Made by a program: the position numbers and the translations under genes
Notes under the pieces: generated by a model
What the model saw: only the letters and a program-made list of their open reading frames with translations
The model's database searches: none
Told to the model about the DNA's origin: nothing
Source: Maniola hyperantus
Taxonomy: Eukaryota > Arthropoda > Insecta > Lepidoptera > Nymphalidae
Direction of reading: 5' to 3'
Length of the DNA: 64,000 nt
NCBI RefSeq assembly: GCF_902806685.2
Contig: NC_048538.1
Span: 13,454,001 to 13,518,000, forward strand
Shown here: piece by piece, positions 43,706 to 54,900 of the stretch
How positions within the stretch are numbered: the first letter of the stretch is position 1
Layout of the letters: each line of letters starts with the position of its first letter

Positions 43706-43918
43706 TCTGTTAAAAACAATGCACCATTCTCATTTTACCTACCTACTCCCGCTTTAACAAGTTAGTCGCTGTGATTGATGAGTTCTCAGATACGAGGGAG
43801 TAGACGAAAATTAGGGCAAGCTTTATTATAACACCGACCTTGGACAACTTTATCGATTTAAGAGAAGTTTCAGAGCCCGCTCCATTGGGAGGCTTACAGG
43901 AAGTCAACATTAATTACA

Positions 43919-44589
43919 AAAAAAATAAAAACCGACTTCGTTACACAAACACTAAAAATTGAAAAATAATTTAATTTATTACCGAATATATTATGTATAC
44001 AAGAGTTAATATAGTTCCATTATAATACTTTTTGGTGCCGGTGCCAATTAGCTTTAGCTGCGCGAATCGTCTAGACTTCGTATTTTTATGGGACTCCACA
44101 ATGGCACCTCATTGGCACCGACCCCAAAAAATATTATTATGGAACTATATTAACTCTTGTATACATAATATATTCGGTAATAAATTAAATTATTTTTCAA
44201 TTTTTAGTGTTTGTGTAACGAAGTCGGTTTTTATTTTTTTTGTAAAAATTTTTTATTTCACAATTTTTAGTGGCTCCATGGAATTATGCTATGACTGGTT
44301 AAAAATCTACTGTTTACTAAGCTATTACACTGATCGCGAGCAATTTACTCTTATCCGTTGAGGAGTTCCAGTATCTATCTTCGAAGATGTTCATCAGATC
44401 TTCACCAAATTGAAATGGGACCAACTTTGAAGTATACCCTTTCAAACAAAAAAAGAATTTTCAAAATCGGTCCAGGCGTTTTCGCGTAATCGGGGAACAT
44501 ACATAAAAAATAAAAAAAAAAAAAAAAAAAAAAAAAAAGATTCCGACGAATTGAGAACCTCCTCCTTTTTTTGAAGTCGGTTAAAAACA
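43919..44589. mobile_element. Large foldback unit, copy 2
   Basis: Same arms (43919-44022 and 44118-44246) and same right part as copy 1, in direct orientation about 785 bp away, but with a centre of about 95 bp. Part of that centre (CCAATTAGCTTTAGCTGCGCG) appears inverted in copy 1. The A run at 44509-44539 precedes the same end motif. Confidence 0.75.
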
Positions 44590-44914
44590 ATGACTGGTTC
44601 TTTTCTATTAAACATTATGAATTAATTACATGGATAGCGGTGATAGATGTCGGCTTCCTATTTGGGGGGTTCAGGGTACGACCTTAGGCATGGCACTATA
44701 ACTTTTTAGACTCACATACGTTTTAAGCAATTAAGGCTATATATGCGTCCCAAAAGTGGTGTTGAGACACATTTTAGATGTGCAAAGAATAAAGTTTTGG
44801 CCTCAAAAACTACAAATCTGTTTATTTATCATACAAAATTAAAGATATTCTTTAGTGAATTGTGGGAGTCAAAACACGATTGGCACATTTAGCATGATTG
44901 GAAATTATTAATTA
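44590..44914. other. No recognisable gene
   Basis: Unassigned spacer. Confidence 0.35.
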
Positions 44915-45139
44915 CTAGGTAATGCCCGCGACTTCGTCCGCGTGTATTTAGGTTTTTAAAAATCCCGTGGGATCTCTTTGATTTTTCGGAATGAAAAGTA
45001 GCCTATGTCCTTCCCCGGGATGCAAACTATATCTGTACCAAATTTCGTCAAAATCGGTTGAACGGATAGGCCGTGAAAGGCTAGCAGACAGTCAGACAGA
45101 CAGACTAACACACTTTCGCATTTATAATATTAGTATGGA
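44915..45139 (-). mobile_element. Full-length Helitron, family B (Lep1-like)
   Basis: The minus strand begins TCCATACTAATATTATAAAT, includes the GTCT run, TTTTGACGAAATTTGG and ATCCCGGGGAAGGAC, and ends with the hairpin CGCGGACGAAGTCGCG, GGCATTAC and CTAG at 44915-44918 before a T. It is the best family B copy in the window. Confidence 0.75.
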
Positions 45140-45384
45140 AGTATGGATTATTTTCCTACTCATATTTAACCCAAAAAGGAAACAACAACTAAAAGAAATT
45201 AACAAAAACTTAACGACAATAAGTAATAACAAACAAAAACGAAACAAAATGTGTGAATGCAATTATTTAAAACACGATACGCGTACTCTACCGACAGTTT
45301 TGTCAACGGTACTGGTTGCTCGACACTTCAGTCTAGTGCTGACGTCACTAAATTGGTGGCCACGCGTATTAGCAATTTGCGGGA

Positions 45385-45483
45385 GTTATAGGAGTGGGTA
45401 CGACAATAGTGCAACGGGTGGGGTTTTAACCATAGAGGGATGAAATTTGTGTAGTCGCGGACGAAGTCGCGATCATAAGCTAG
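45385..45483. mobile_element. SINE fragment joined to a Helitron 3' end
   Basis: GGTACGACAATAGTGCAACGG at 45398 is the reversed SINE family 2 head region. It runs into GATGAAATTTGTGTAGTCG, GGACGAAGTCGCGATCATAAG and CTAG at 45480-45483. Confidence 0.5.
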
Positions 45484-46059
45484 GTATCATTAAAATCTTT
45501 CGAATATTCTCCTTTGTTGTTCTGCACCGCCTTCTTTATAATCTTTTCTTAACTATAGTTTTCCCTTTCTCTCTTTTTATTTCTTTCAACTAGGCCACAG
45601 TGCTTTCCAATACTTCGAACTGTAATAAGCTCCAATCTGATAAGTTGTAAAGTAGGGTCAGCAGAAAATATTTAGGCCAAGACGTTGAGCGAATTTAGAG
45701 CACTCCTCCGCTCGATGTAGCTTCGACTTTCGCCTATCGAATGCAGGCACATGCTCAAACGATTTTAGAGGTTTCCGAACCTCTTACGTTCTAATAAAGC
45801 ATTTTATACTGAGGGAAAATTTATAGCTTTGAGGATTTAGTACTTACGTAACTAGGATTTTCGGTAAAGGTTAGTACAGAACGCTCTCTGTGTGTATTCG
45901 TTCTGTGAAAATTTATTTTTCTTTATATTATGTGCTCCTTTCCTTTGCCTTCGACACTGTTTTTAAAATTAATTGGATTTTGCCCGAAGTTACATATTAT
46001 ATTGTTTTAAAAGTAATTCAAGGGAACCTTTTTCGCATTTGTAATCTAAATAATTATAA
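45484..46059. other. Unassigned, possible old repeat
   Basis: 45640-45790 loosely resembles 60830-60965 (GGGTCAGCA, GCGAATTTAGA, GTTTCCGAACCTCTTACGTT), suggesting an old dispersed repeat. No gene. Confidence 0.35.
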
Positions 46060-46215
46060 TTATAATAATATTATAAAGAGGTAATGTCGTTATGTTTGTT
46101 TGTAGGGGGTAATCTTTGGAACTACTGAACCGATTTTAAAAACTCTTTCACCAGTAGAAAGCTACATTATTCCTGAGTGACATAGGCTATACAGAATCTT
46201 TAAAAACCTAAATCC
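46060..46215 (+). mobile_element. Helitron-like 5' part
   Basis: AATATTATAAAGAGGTAATG, GTAGGGGGTAATCTTTGGAA, CTACTGAACCGATTTTAAAA and CCTGAGTGACATAGGCTATA are the usual start and body of another lepidopteran Helitron-like family. Confidence 0.5.
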
Positions 46216-46319
46216 TAGTGTTAGTATAAAGAGTATGGGTTTGGTACAATACTTGTTATTCCCTACTTTTTATAATTTTAAAGTGGAAACATTAGATTAA
46301 ATCTTCACTGTAGGTCACT

Positions 46320-46381
46320 GGCGGGAAATAGGGGTTTGAAATGTGTGTAGTCTACGCGGACGAAGTCGCGGGAATAAGCTA
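46320..46381 (+). mobile_element. Helitron family A 3' end
   Basis: GGGGTTTGAAATGTGTGTAG, ACGCGGACGAAGTCGCGGG and AATAAG followed by CTAA, which still fits the CTRR rule. Confidence 0.55.
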
Positions 46382-46524
46382 ATGAAGCATAAAATACTGG
46401 TAGAGAAGCATCTTGCCTTGCCAACGACAGAAATTATTACTAAGTATTAACGAAAATCCATAAATACGATGTTATTTAAACTTCTCTTAGCTTTTAACAT
46501 TTTTACCGTCAATCCGCAATGGGC

Positions 46525-46625
46525 CAGCGAGGCAGACTATGGCCTAAGCCATTCTCACTCTGAGAAGAGACCCGTGCTCAGTAGTGGGCCGGCTCAGTAG
46601 TGGTTGATCATGATGGTGATTATTT
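46525..46625 (+). mobile_element. SINE family 1, 3' fragment
   Basis: CAGACTATGGCCTAAGCCATTC, TGAGAAGAGACCCGTGCTCAG and TTGATCATGATGGTGATTA on the plus strand. Confidence 0.6.
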
Positions 46626-46698
46626 TTACCGCATTGTGCTAATTTTTTTACACAGTTTTTACAAAACATCTAAAAATCGGGTCGCAGTAATATACCTA

Positions 46699-46851
46699 TA
46701 GCCCGAGTCGAGATGGCAATCGGGGTATGAGGTCGGGGGACACCCCACACACCCGCACGTCACTCGCGTTTGCCCGCATCGGGTTAGCGTGGGGGCTGTG
46801 CGGGTGTGTGGGGCGTCCCCACCCCGATTGCCATCTCGACCTGTCGCGTAC
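46699..46851. mobile_element. GC-rich foldback MITE (copy 2) with 8-bp target duplication
   Basis: GTCGAGATGGCAATCGGGGT near the left end is matched by CCCCGATTGCCATCTCGAC near the right end. TATACCTA lies on both sides (46691-46698 and 46852-46859), a clean 8-bp target duplication as made by hAT-type transposases. The 153-bp body folds onto itself (GGGACACCCCACACACCCGC against GCGGGTGTGTGGGGCGTCCC). No coding frame. Confidence 0.8.
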
Positions 46852-46859
46852 TATACCTA

Positions 46860-47660
46860 AATATTGGAATCGCAGTACTGTACCTACGCTGAAAACGTTG
46901 TGACAGTGATTTATAAAAAGCTATATCCGTTGAGCCGTTTGAAATAGTCCAATTTCTGCAATTTCTGAGAAATGGGAGTCCGTAGGCTCGTAGCCGGGAG
47001 GGAATTGATTCCGAACCGTTTCTGAACGTAAACAATTTTATTGCCTGAGCGTTTGTATATCCTAAACATAGTATTTTTTACTCGGTACCGCGTTTTCATC
47101 TCAACATCTGAATTTATTAGCATAAGTTTTGTCAGCGTTGTGTATTCGTGTATATTGATTGGTATACGCGTGATCGACCCTCACACCTATGGCGATTTCG
47201 CTTAGAAACTGAAAATTAAATTTAATTTCAATAAATGCTTTATTGTACATCATCATAAAGTGTTGTTGTGGGCTCAGACGGCGCGTTTGGAACCCTCATA
47301 GCTTTAGTTTTAAGTTCGTGTAACAATTATCACCACTATACATAATATCTTACAAATCCAACAACCGACCATCAAAAATTGTAATTTATTTATTACCTAT
47401 TTTTGAATAAATTATTTGAATTTGGAATTTTTGAATTTTGAGGGTTGTAGGCCATAGCGCCTAAATGACCGTGGAAGCCAGGCTAAAGTGGATTGTAGTT
47501 TTCTACACTACTAGATAGACCATAGAAATATATAACTATCCTTGATATATTTCTATAAGATAGACTACTCGGACGTAGTAAAAGCGCTCTAAGTATGGAA
47601 CTTTAGTCTCTCGTAGAGGCAAAAAGATATTTTACACATAAATCTAAGTACATATACTAC
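46860..47660. other. No recognisable gene
   Basis: Unassigned. A small perfect hairpin, ATAGAAATATAT with ATATATTTCTAT, lies at about 47523-47560. Confidence 0.35.
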
Positions 47661-47735
47661 ATAGAAAAATCGATCAGTTTTCTACTATACAAAGTGGGGT
47701 ACTTTGTATAGTAGAAAACTGATCGATTTTTCTAT
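47661..47735. repeat. Perfect 35-bp inverted repeat with 5-nt loop
   Basis: 47661-47695 and 47701-47735 are exact reverse complements separated by GGGGT. The arm starts ATAGAAAAATCGATCAG and ends CTATACAAAGT. No coding frame and no sign of a longer transposon around it. Confidence 0.85.
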
Positions 47736-48261
47736 TTTCGATACAGCCTTTTCCATTTAAAAATATTCTGTCTCGTTAATTATTATACAGATAATATAAA
47801 GTGTTATAAAATATATTTTTTTCAATCGCTATACCTAAAAGGGAAAAGTTTTTAGGCGTTAAATCATAGTTTTTATCAACGTTGCCAACAAATCCAATAT
47901 AACGAAATTCAAACATACCTGACGGCAAAACAATACAGGAACGAGGCCAACATTTATGTCAACAAAAGGCACTCGCGGCATTGTCGCCTTTTGGCTTTCT
48001 ATACAAAAGCCTGGTGATGCTATCAGTACGATATCGGTGTGTTGTTTCTAATTTAAATTTACCCCTCTCATTGTTAGAAGTCCTGCTTTGTTAAGCAACA
48101 GGAGCTCTGTTTCGTGTTGTTTAGGTCTTTCATAGAGTGCCTATTAAAACACAGGCTGTTTTGAAAACTTAAAAAAGCCACCAAATAAAACTTTCTGCTA
48201 ATTAAATTTAGCTGATTCTGTCTATTGTTTTGTATGAGCATCATGCTCAAATCATATCTAA
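47736..48261. other. No recognisable gene
   Basis: Unassigned spacer. Confidence 0.35.
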
Positions 48262-48535
48262 ATATATTAAAAGGAAAAGCAAACTGACTGACTGACTGAC
48301 TGATACTATACTATACGCACAGCGCAAACTACTGGACTATGGTAGACTGAAATTTGGCATGCAGATAGCTATTATGACGTAGGTATCCGCTAAAAAAGGA
48401 TTTTTGAAAATTCAACCCCTAGGGGGGTGAAATAGGGCTTTTCCCTTCCCCCTTCCAAATTAGCCCGCTTCCATCTTAGACTGCATCATCACTTACCACC
48501 AGATGAGAACGCAGTCAAGGGCTAGTCGGAATCAA
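48262..48535 (+). mobile_element. Helitron family A truncated against a SINE tail
   Basis: ATATATTAAAAGGAAAAGC and GACT units open the Helitron, whose body runs to GGGGGGTGAAATAGGGCT at about 48440. Instead of the hairpin, a SINE family 3 tail follows at 48450-48535 (TTAGCCCGCTTCCATCTTAG, GACTGCATCATCACTTACC). Confidence 0.6.
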
Positions 48536-48597
48536 AAAATGGATTTCTACCCAATTTCATAAAAAAAAAATTGGAAAAGTATTGAAAATATTGATGA

Positions 48598-48750
48598 CTA
48601 GCTGCCCTGGCGAACTTCGTTCCGCCCAACAGTCGATTCAAATTTTTTAAATATTTCTCTCCGTAAGAACATCCTCGTACTTCAAGGAATATTATAAATT
48701 TATTATTTATTATTATATATATTTGCGAAATCGGTTCAGCTGTTCTCGAG
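48598..48750 (-). mobile_element. Helitron-like repeat, family F, left part (split by the LTR element)
   Basis: The minus strand ends with GGGCGGAACGAAGTTCGCC (stem GGCG/CGCC), GGGCAG and CTAG before a T at 48598. The body GAACAGCTGAACCGATTTCG stops at the LTR element's target duplication and resumes at 60028. Confidence 0.65.
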
Positions 48751-48754
48751 ATTT

Positions 48755-51665
48755 TGTGATGGTACGGTGATCGTCTCTGCTTCTTTCAATGATCGGCTAT
48801 ATAGAGAGGAAATTTAACAAAATAGCTAGGCTGAACTTAGGACACTGTTGGCATTTGGAATAACATGTTACCTCACGTGTGGCAAATTTAATCTGCCAGG
48901 CACATTGCGTTGGGCGGACACATGGACATCTTGACCTTCTACCAGGTTTTCGCGAGTTTGCTCATGAAGCTTATTCCAATTAATTCTACTATTTTGAGTC
49001 ATTTGACTTCTCAAAATGTCCCTTTGGGAGTGAGATCAGCTAGTTTAGAACGACCTGGTAGTGAGGAAAATCAGTTGGCATGTGTATTTAGCCAGATTGG
49101 GCCATCACTTTAAACCGACTGACGAGTCTTAAGGCAGGGGGAGTCCCTACGCTAGAAACTAGCCTTTATCCATTGTTATCGAGGCCTCGGCTGACTACCC
49201 TTTTCGCTACGAAGCGTTCAATTGCCTTGTATGGGAGCAAGGTTATTTTTATGAGCTCGGAAGCTAGCCTCAGCACCATGGCATTTGTATATATGTATAT
49301 ATTTGTTCAGTTATGTAATAGGTTGGCCAACCTATCGTTCGGGTAGTCCAGCCGGATAAGACATGACATGTACGTGTGTGCCCGATTCGTCACCGCCGGA
49401 TGCCGCCAGAATCAACCGTGTGCCTTTAGTCTGGGGAAAACCAGACCTTTATACGTCGGACGTATCAAATTAATTACTTCCAAAATAATGCCTCGTGTGT
49501 CACACAGTTCGCCAGCCACATTTGCCCCGAAGTTCGGTGCAAAAGAAAAGACACAAGAAAAAAAAAGGTCTGTACCTGCTCTATTGTTTACCCATTGTCC
49601 CGTTACCCGAAGATGCTCGTTCCCCTTCACAGCATACTGTTTATACGTCGTGATATCCTAAATGTTAAAACATCTGCCATCTACTCGAAGTTCGATGGCT
49701 CGAACTCGACAAATACCTTTAACCTTTCGTAGTTGTATGTATTCAACTTAATTAAATATCACTTGGTTCACCGTAGAGAGAAAACATCGTGAGGTAAACC
49801 CGCAACCTCAGAGTTCTCTATGGAGCCCGCGCTCAGTAGTGAGCCGGCGAGGATTGCTCATGATGATGGTGATGGTATCGTAGTAGCTGATAGTTCAAAA
49901 CACACCACATTATCCAAAATATTTGTGTGATTTTGCTCAACAAGTCAATGTGTATTTTTGACAAGAGGCGTTCCATCTGACTGCGTTAGTCTGCCAACTT
50001 TATTCTATTTCTTATTTGTTGCTAGGTAAGAGCTATTATTGTGAATTCGGTGTACTGCTGAAAAAAAACTAGCCTGAACTTTACTTAATAGTAAGAGTCG
50101 TGATATAGGTAATATGAGAGATTTAATATTGGAGTCCGACACATGGAACCATGTATCTACGGCATTTTTGAACACACACAGTTCGATCGTTTTACCTCTA
50201 AAATGAATTTGAGCTCCATTATTAAATGTCTATAGAAGGTATCTAGACGTGATAAATAAAAGATGATATTTATACTCAAATGCTTTTATTTCTGGTAAAT
50301 AAGTTGTTTTATTTACTCTCACAGTTGAGTATTTTTAGAAAAAAAAGAAACTGGTATTGTGATTTAGACGGAATTTTAAATGTGTTTGTTACATTTAAAA
50401 CCCGCCAAATGTTCGCTTCCTAGGCCAATCTATTTAGAAGGGAAAAACGAACATTTAAACTTTAAAAACCCTTACGGCCGCGCAGTTTATTTCACAATCA
50501 ATTACACACATAATATGTCATAAAATTTAAGAGAGTATCAATTTCTTAAATTTAGTTCTAAAACGAAATAAAGTTAAAGACACACTGTACACACGGTTAT
50601 ATACATAATCTAGCACAAGTATTTATTCTAAATACATCTGAACCTAGTTACACAACTTGTCCGGTTAAAACCACTTTCGGTATATTCTTTCTAATTTAAA
50701 CCTACTCGCGAGGTTCACAATGCGCCCCCACTTCTCGCGACTATGCATACACAATGCGGTGATTAGGTATAATATGAAATTTTCACACGCTAAACCCGTG
50801 GTCCACTCCATCCAAGCCCAGGGTTGAGACCATTGTCTACGTCTAGCATGATATTGGTCTTCTAGATTATTTTCTAGATCTATTTCTTCTAGGTATACCG
50901 GCTAATCAATTTTATAAGCTTAAAAGTTGTGGAACTACTTTCAAAATTTACACTAAATACAATAATCTGGGTACTTCACCATTAAACCGCCGCTGGCTCG
51001 AACACACTGTCTCTATAACCTTATCTTATTTCTCAGGACAAATTTTAACAATACACTATACTATAATTTTAATCTACACTCCAATTTTGCAAAGGAAGCT
51101 CAAAATATCTCGAATGGACGAGGTCGCGAGGTTCGCGCTGGGATTTGTACTTCCGACCCGAGCCGAAATCCTGCCTTGACTGTCCTCCGTTCTTTTTCCA
51201 GTTCTCCTTAAAGGTCCCCGTGGTCGTGTTTCGTCACGCCCACAGTTCTCTGAAAACCAAAAACACACAGGGGAGTACGGTACTCTGGTTGGTCTCCTCT
51301 TGCGCACAAAATTACCCTATTGGCCGAAAACAAAATTGCGTTCCAGGCCCCACCTCCAAAAATCTGTCCACATTAGTTCGGAGATACTTGTCGCCTGTTA
51401 TTTGTCCCCAGACATATGGTTGCCATTTAGTATTAGTTTTTGCCGTGTTTAGCCAGAAATTTTAAAATAACTCACGCATTTCTTGACGTCTTTATTAACA
51501 AACGCACTCTCTACTCTCGATAATTTGTTTTTGCTGTATTTAAAATTTATGGTCGCCTTTTTATTTTTCTTTCTTTGTTTTAGATTTATTGCCTTAGTTT
51601 TGAGAACGCCATAGAATCGTGTATCACACGGTAATAAATTTGGTGATTTATGAGTGACCATCTCA
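48755..51665 (-). repeat. 3' LTR of the gypsy element (2911 bp)
   Basis: Begins TGAGATGG and ends CATCACA on the minus strand. Insect gypsy LTRs are usually a few hundred bp, so 2.9 kb is exceptional. Frames of 77 and 106 codons inside it show no domain. It includes a SINE family 1 fragment near 49773-49877. Confidence 0.95.
49773..49877 (+). mobile_element. SINE family 1 fragment inside the 3' LTR
   Basis: AAAACATCGTGAGGTAAACC, CAGAGTTCTCTATGGAGCCC, CGCTCAGTAGTGAGCCGGCG and CTCATGATGATGGTGATGG reproduce the SINE body and ATG-rich tail. It occurs at the same place in the other LTR, so it was inside the element before this insertion. Confidence 0.65.
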
Positions 51666-51678
51666 CACGCCCCCAAAT
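51666..51678 (-). other. Candidate polypurine tract of the gypsy element
   Basis: The minus strand reads ATTTGGGGGCGTG immediately before the 3' LTR. It is short and interrupted (C, T), but it is the only G-rich run there. Confidence 0.45.
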
Positions 51679-51929
51679 CGATTTTTTAATACACGTAATA
51701 AACCTCTATGTCCTTGCATCAAACATTAGTTGTTTCAAAAATCTATTTCCTTTACAATATTCACACGCTAATCCTAAATTTCCCACGCTTAGCCATCATA
51801 TTCCCAGGCAAGACAATAACCTATTCAACTCGGGTATTTCCTTTTGTTAGAGTACTTCGAACTAATCGTTTTATGACCGCGGCGCCAACATTCTTCGCTT
51901 CTTTTCTATACTCTAAAGTTACCTTCCTT

Positions 51930-54900
51930 CTAGTTGTTTACATAATAGCGAAACAAGTGAATGGCATTGTAGTTACCTCTGATCTTATCAGAATGAACGT
52001 CAACTAATGTATATACATTATTGTATGGGACTGCCCCTATTATGTAAGGCCCTTCATAGAGCCGCATAAATTTCCTTGTCAGCTTTTTATCCGCATCTGA
52101 CTTTGCAAAAGTCTTAAGTTTCACCAAATCGCCTACCTCGAACTGTATTAACTTATGGTTCTTGTTATAATGAAATTCTCTACGTTCGGCCGCCCTAGCT
52201 ATGTTCTGTCGCGCATGTTGTCGAATCTGATCCAACGTCTCCCCTTGCAAGTCCGACCCTGTCGCTACTTCAACGTTAAAGTCAGTTGATAACTGGGTCC
52301 GTTTCCCACATACTAACTCATTTGGTGAATATCCAGTCGTAGTATGTACTACCTGGTTGTAGCAATCTTCTATATCCACTAGCAGATCTACCCACGAACG
52401 GTGTGATTTATCGCAATACGTCCTGAATAACCTCCCTAGCTCTTTATTCACTCTTTCCGTCGAATTTGGTCGCGGATTCCTAACAGATGTATGTGTTAAT
52501 TCGATACCTAGTTGACGGATACCTGACTCGAACACCTTCGAAGTAAAGTTCGCGCCTCTGTCCGAGCATAATGTTCTAATCGCGACCTGCCTATGAAACT
52601 TTTTAACACAGGTTAATGTAGCTTTCCCACTAGCCTGGCGTAGTGGGTATAACCTGATCAACTTACTATAAGCATCTTGTATGACGAATATGTATTTAAA
52701 ACCAAACCTTCCCGCTGGTAAAGGTCCGTAAATGTCGCAAAAGACTCGTTCTCCTATTTCCTCTGCTATTACCGATTTAATCGGCCCCGTATGAGTTTCT
52801 AAAACATGTTTCGACTTTTGGCATGCCTCGCACGACCTTACGACCCGACCTATTATACGAGACATATTCGAGAAATAGTACCGACGTTTCATCAGTGCAT
52901 AGACTTTGTATCGTCCGAAATGACCTAATTCTTCATGTATGCTAACGATCAAATCTTTTTGTAAGTCCTCGGGGACATATAATCTTAACGTATCCTTTCT
53001 TATGTCTGTTTTATACAGAATCTCTCCCTTAAGCACGTAGTATTTAGATTCAGACGTGTCCGTTATTTGCATGCGTCTAATTATCTCACTAGCGATTTTA
53101 TCACGTCTTTGATAACTACCTATTTCCTCCCATCGCTCTCGTACTAACCGTCCTAATGATGATTTGAATAGATTCATCTCGGGCCCCGTGGCCTTGTTGG
53201 TTAATACGTCAGTGGTTCCCTTTATATGTCGAGACAACACATCTGCTACAGTGTTTAATTTACCTTTCACATGTTCAACTGTATAGTCAAACCGTCCTAT
53301 ATAGTGTACCCAACGTATCATCCTAGCACTCAATAGTTTGCATGTCTGCAAGAATATCAGACTCTTATGATCAGTCCTAATCACTAACCTTGACCCTCTC
53401 AAATATGTTTCAAACTTAGACAAACTAAAAATAATCGCCCACAGCTCTTGTTCGGTAACTGTCCACTTACGTTCTGTCTCTGTCAATGCTTTACTACAGA
53501 ACCCTAATATTTGTTCTTCACCTACTGAATTCAGTTGGTAAACATACCCTGAAACCCCTAAGTTACTGCTATCGGTTTGTAAATAATAAGTTCCCTTAGG
53601 ATTCGGGTGTACGAGAAGTACTGTGTCTATAAATAACTTCTTAACTCTTTCAAAACAAACGTTAATTTCCTGTGTCCATGACCATTTTGTATTTTGTTTC
53701 AACAGGTCGCACAGTGGTCTTACTTCCTCGCTATATTTCGAGATAAACCTTCTGAAATAATTTATTAATCCCAAAAATCCCCGTAGTTGTTTTATAGTTC
53801 GAGGTATAGGGAAGTCTAATATGGCTTTAACCCGTTCAGGATCCATACGTACCCCATTAGTATTCACTATGTGCCCTAACAACTTCACTTCTACACATAA
53901 GAACCGACACTTCTCCAATCTTCCGGTTAAGCCTGCGGCGCCTAACCTATCTAATACTTGATCTAGGTGTTCTAAGTGCAACTTTATGTCCCCTGTGGTG
54001 AAGATAACTATGTCATCCAGATAGTTCACGCAAAACTCTCGTACCTCTCCTAGAATATAATCCATCGCCCTCGAAAAACCCGCTACAGAAGTCTTTAATC
54101 CTTGAGGTAACACACGGTAAGTATATGTCTTTCCCATGAATGAGAAACCGGTGTACTTCCTAGAGTCCTTATGCAAAGGTATTTGAAAATAAGCATTATT
54201 CAAATCAATTAAACTGATGTAGTTCACTCCATGGAAGGATTGTAAGATCTCAGACGTGAGGGGTGGTGCCCCCGCGTCTCCTACCATTTTCTTATTTAAC
54301 TCGCGCGCGTCCAATAACAGTCTTATTGACTCATCTCGTTTTTTCGTGAACGTGAGAGGGCTACAGTATGGTGTTGCCTCCTGTCTGATCACGTCTAGCT
54401 TTTCTAATTCATTTAATTCGTCTTTAACTTGTTCCCTATATGACAAAGGTACCGGATAGCTATGCTTCACAAAAGGTGTTTCGTCTACTAACTCAATAAC
54501 ATGTTCATATTTGTTAGTCAAGCCTAACCCTTTCGTAAACACTTTACGATGTTTGTTTAACACAGGTAATAAGAATTTCCTATGTTCATTACTTAAGTTC
54601 GATTTTTCCAATTGGAATTCCGTAATTTCCTCACTTTCTAATTCTCTACTCGCTACACTCTGTTCCACAGTCCCGGAGTCTTGATTTAATATCAAGTTAA
54701 TCGTAGCCGCATTCGTCTCTCCCCCCAACCTTTCGATTTCGCAATCGGAATTCAATCTGACACAAGATCTAACTCCCATATGTTCTATAGTCAATGTGCG
54801 CTCACCATTACAGTTCACAATCCCTTTCACCCGTTCTAGCCAGTCATATCCCAGTATCAATGACCTAGGTAAACGTCGCATAATTAGTACAGGTGCTTCA

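Noticed and set aside
44991..45443. 150-codon plus-strand open frame
   Set aside because: Its first third is antisense Helitron sequence and its end runs into SINE and Helitron fragments. It is an accidental frame.
51074..51465. 77- and 106-codon frames on opposite strands inside the gypsy LTRs
   Set aside because: They are identical in both LTRs because the LTRs are identical, and they show no domain, so conservation is not evidence of coding.
51666..51929. Envelope gene downstream of gypsy pol
   Set aside because: Only 264 bp lie between the pol stop and the LTR, too short for an envelope. No signal peptide or furin-type site was seen.
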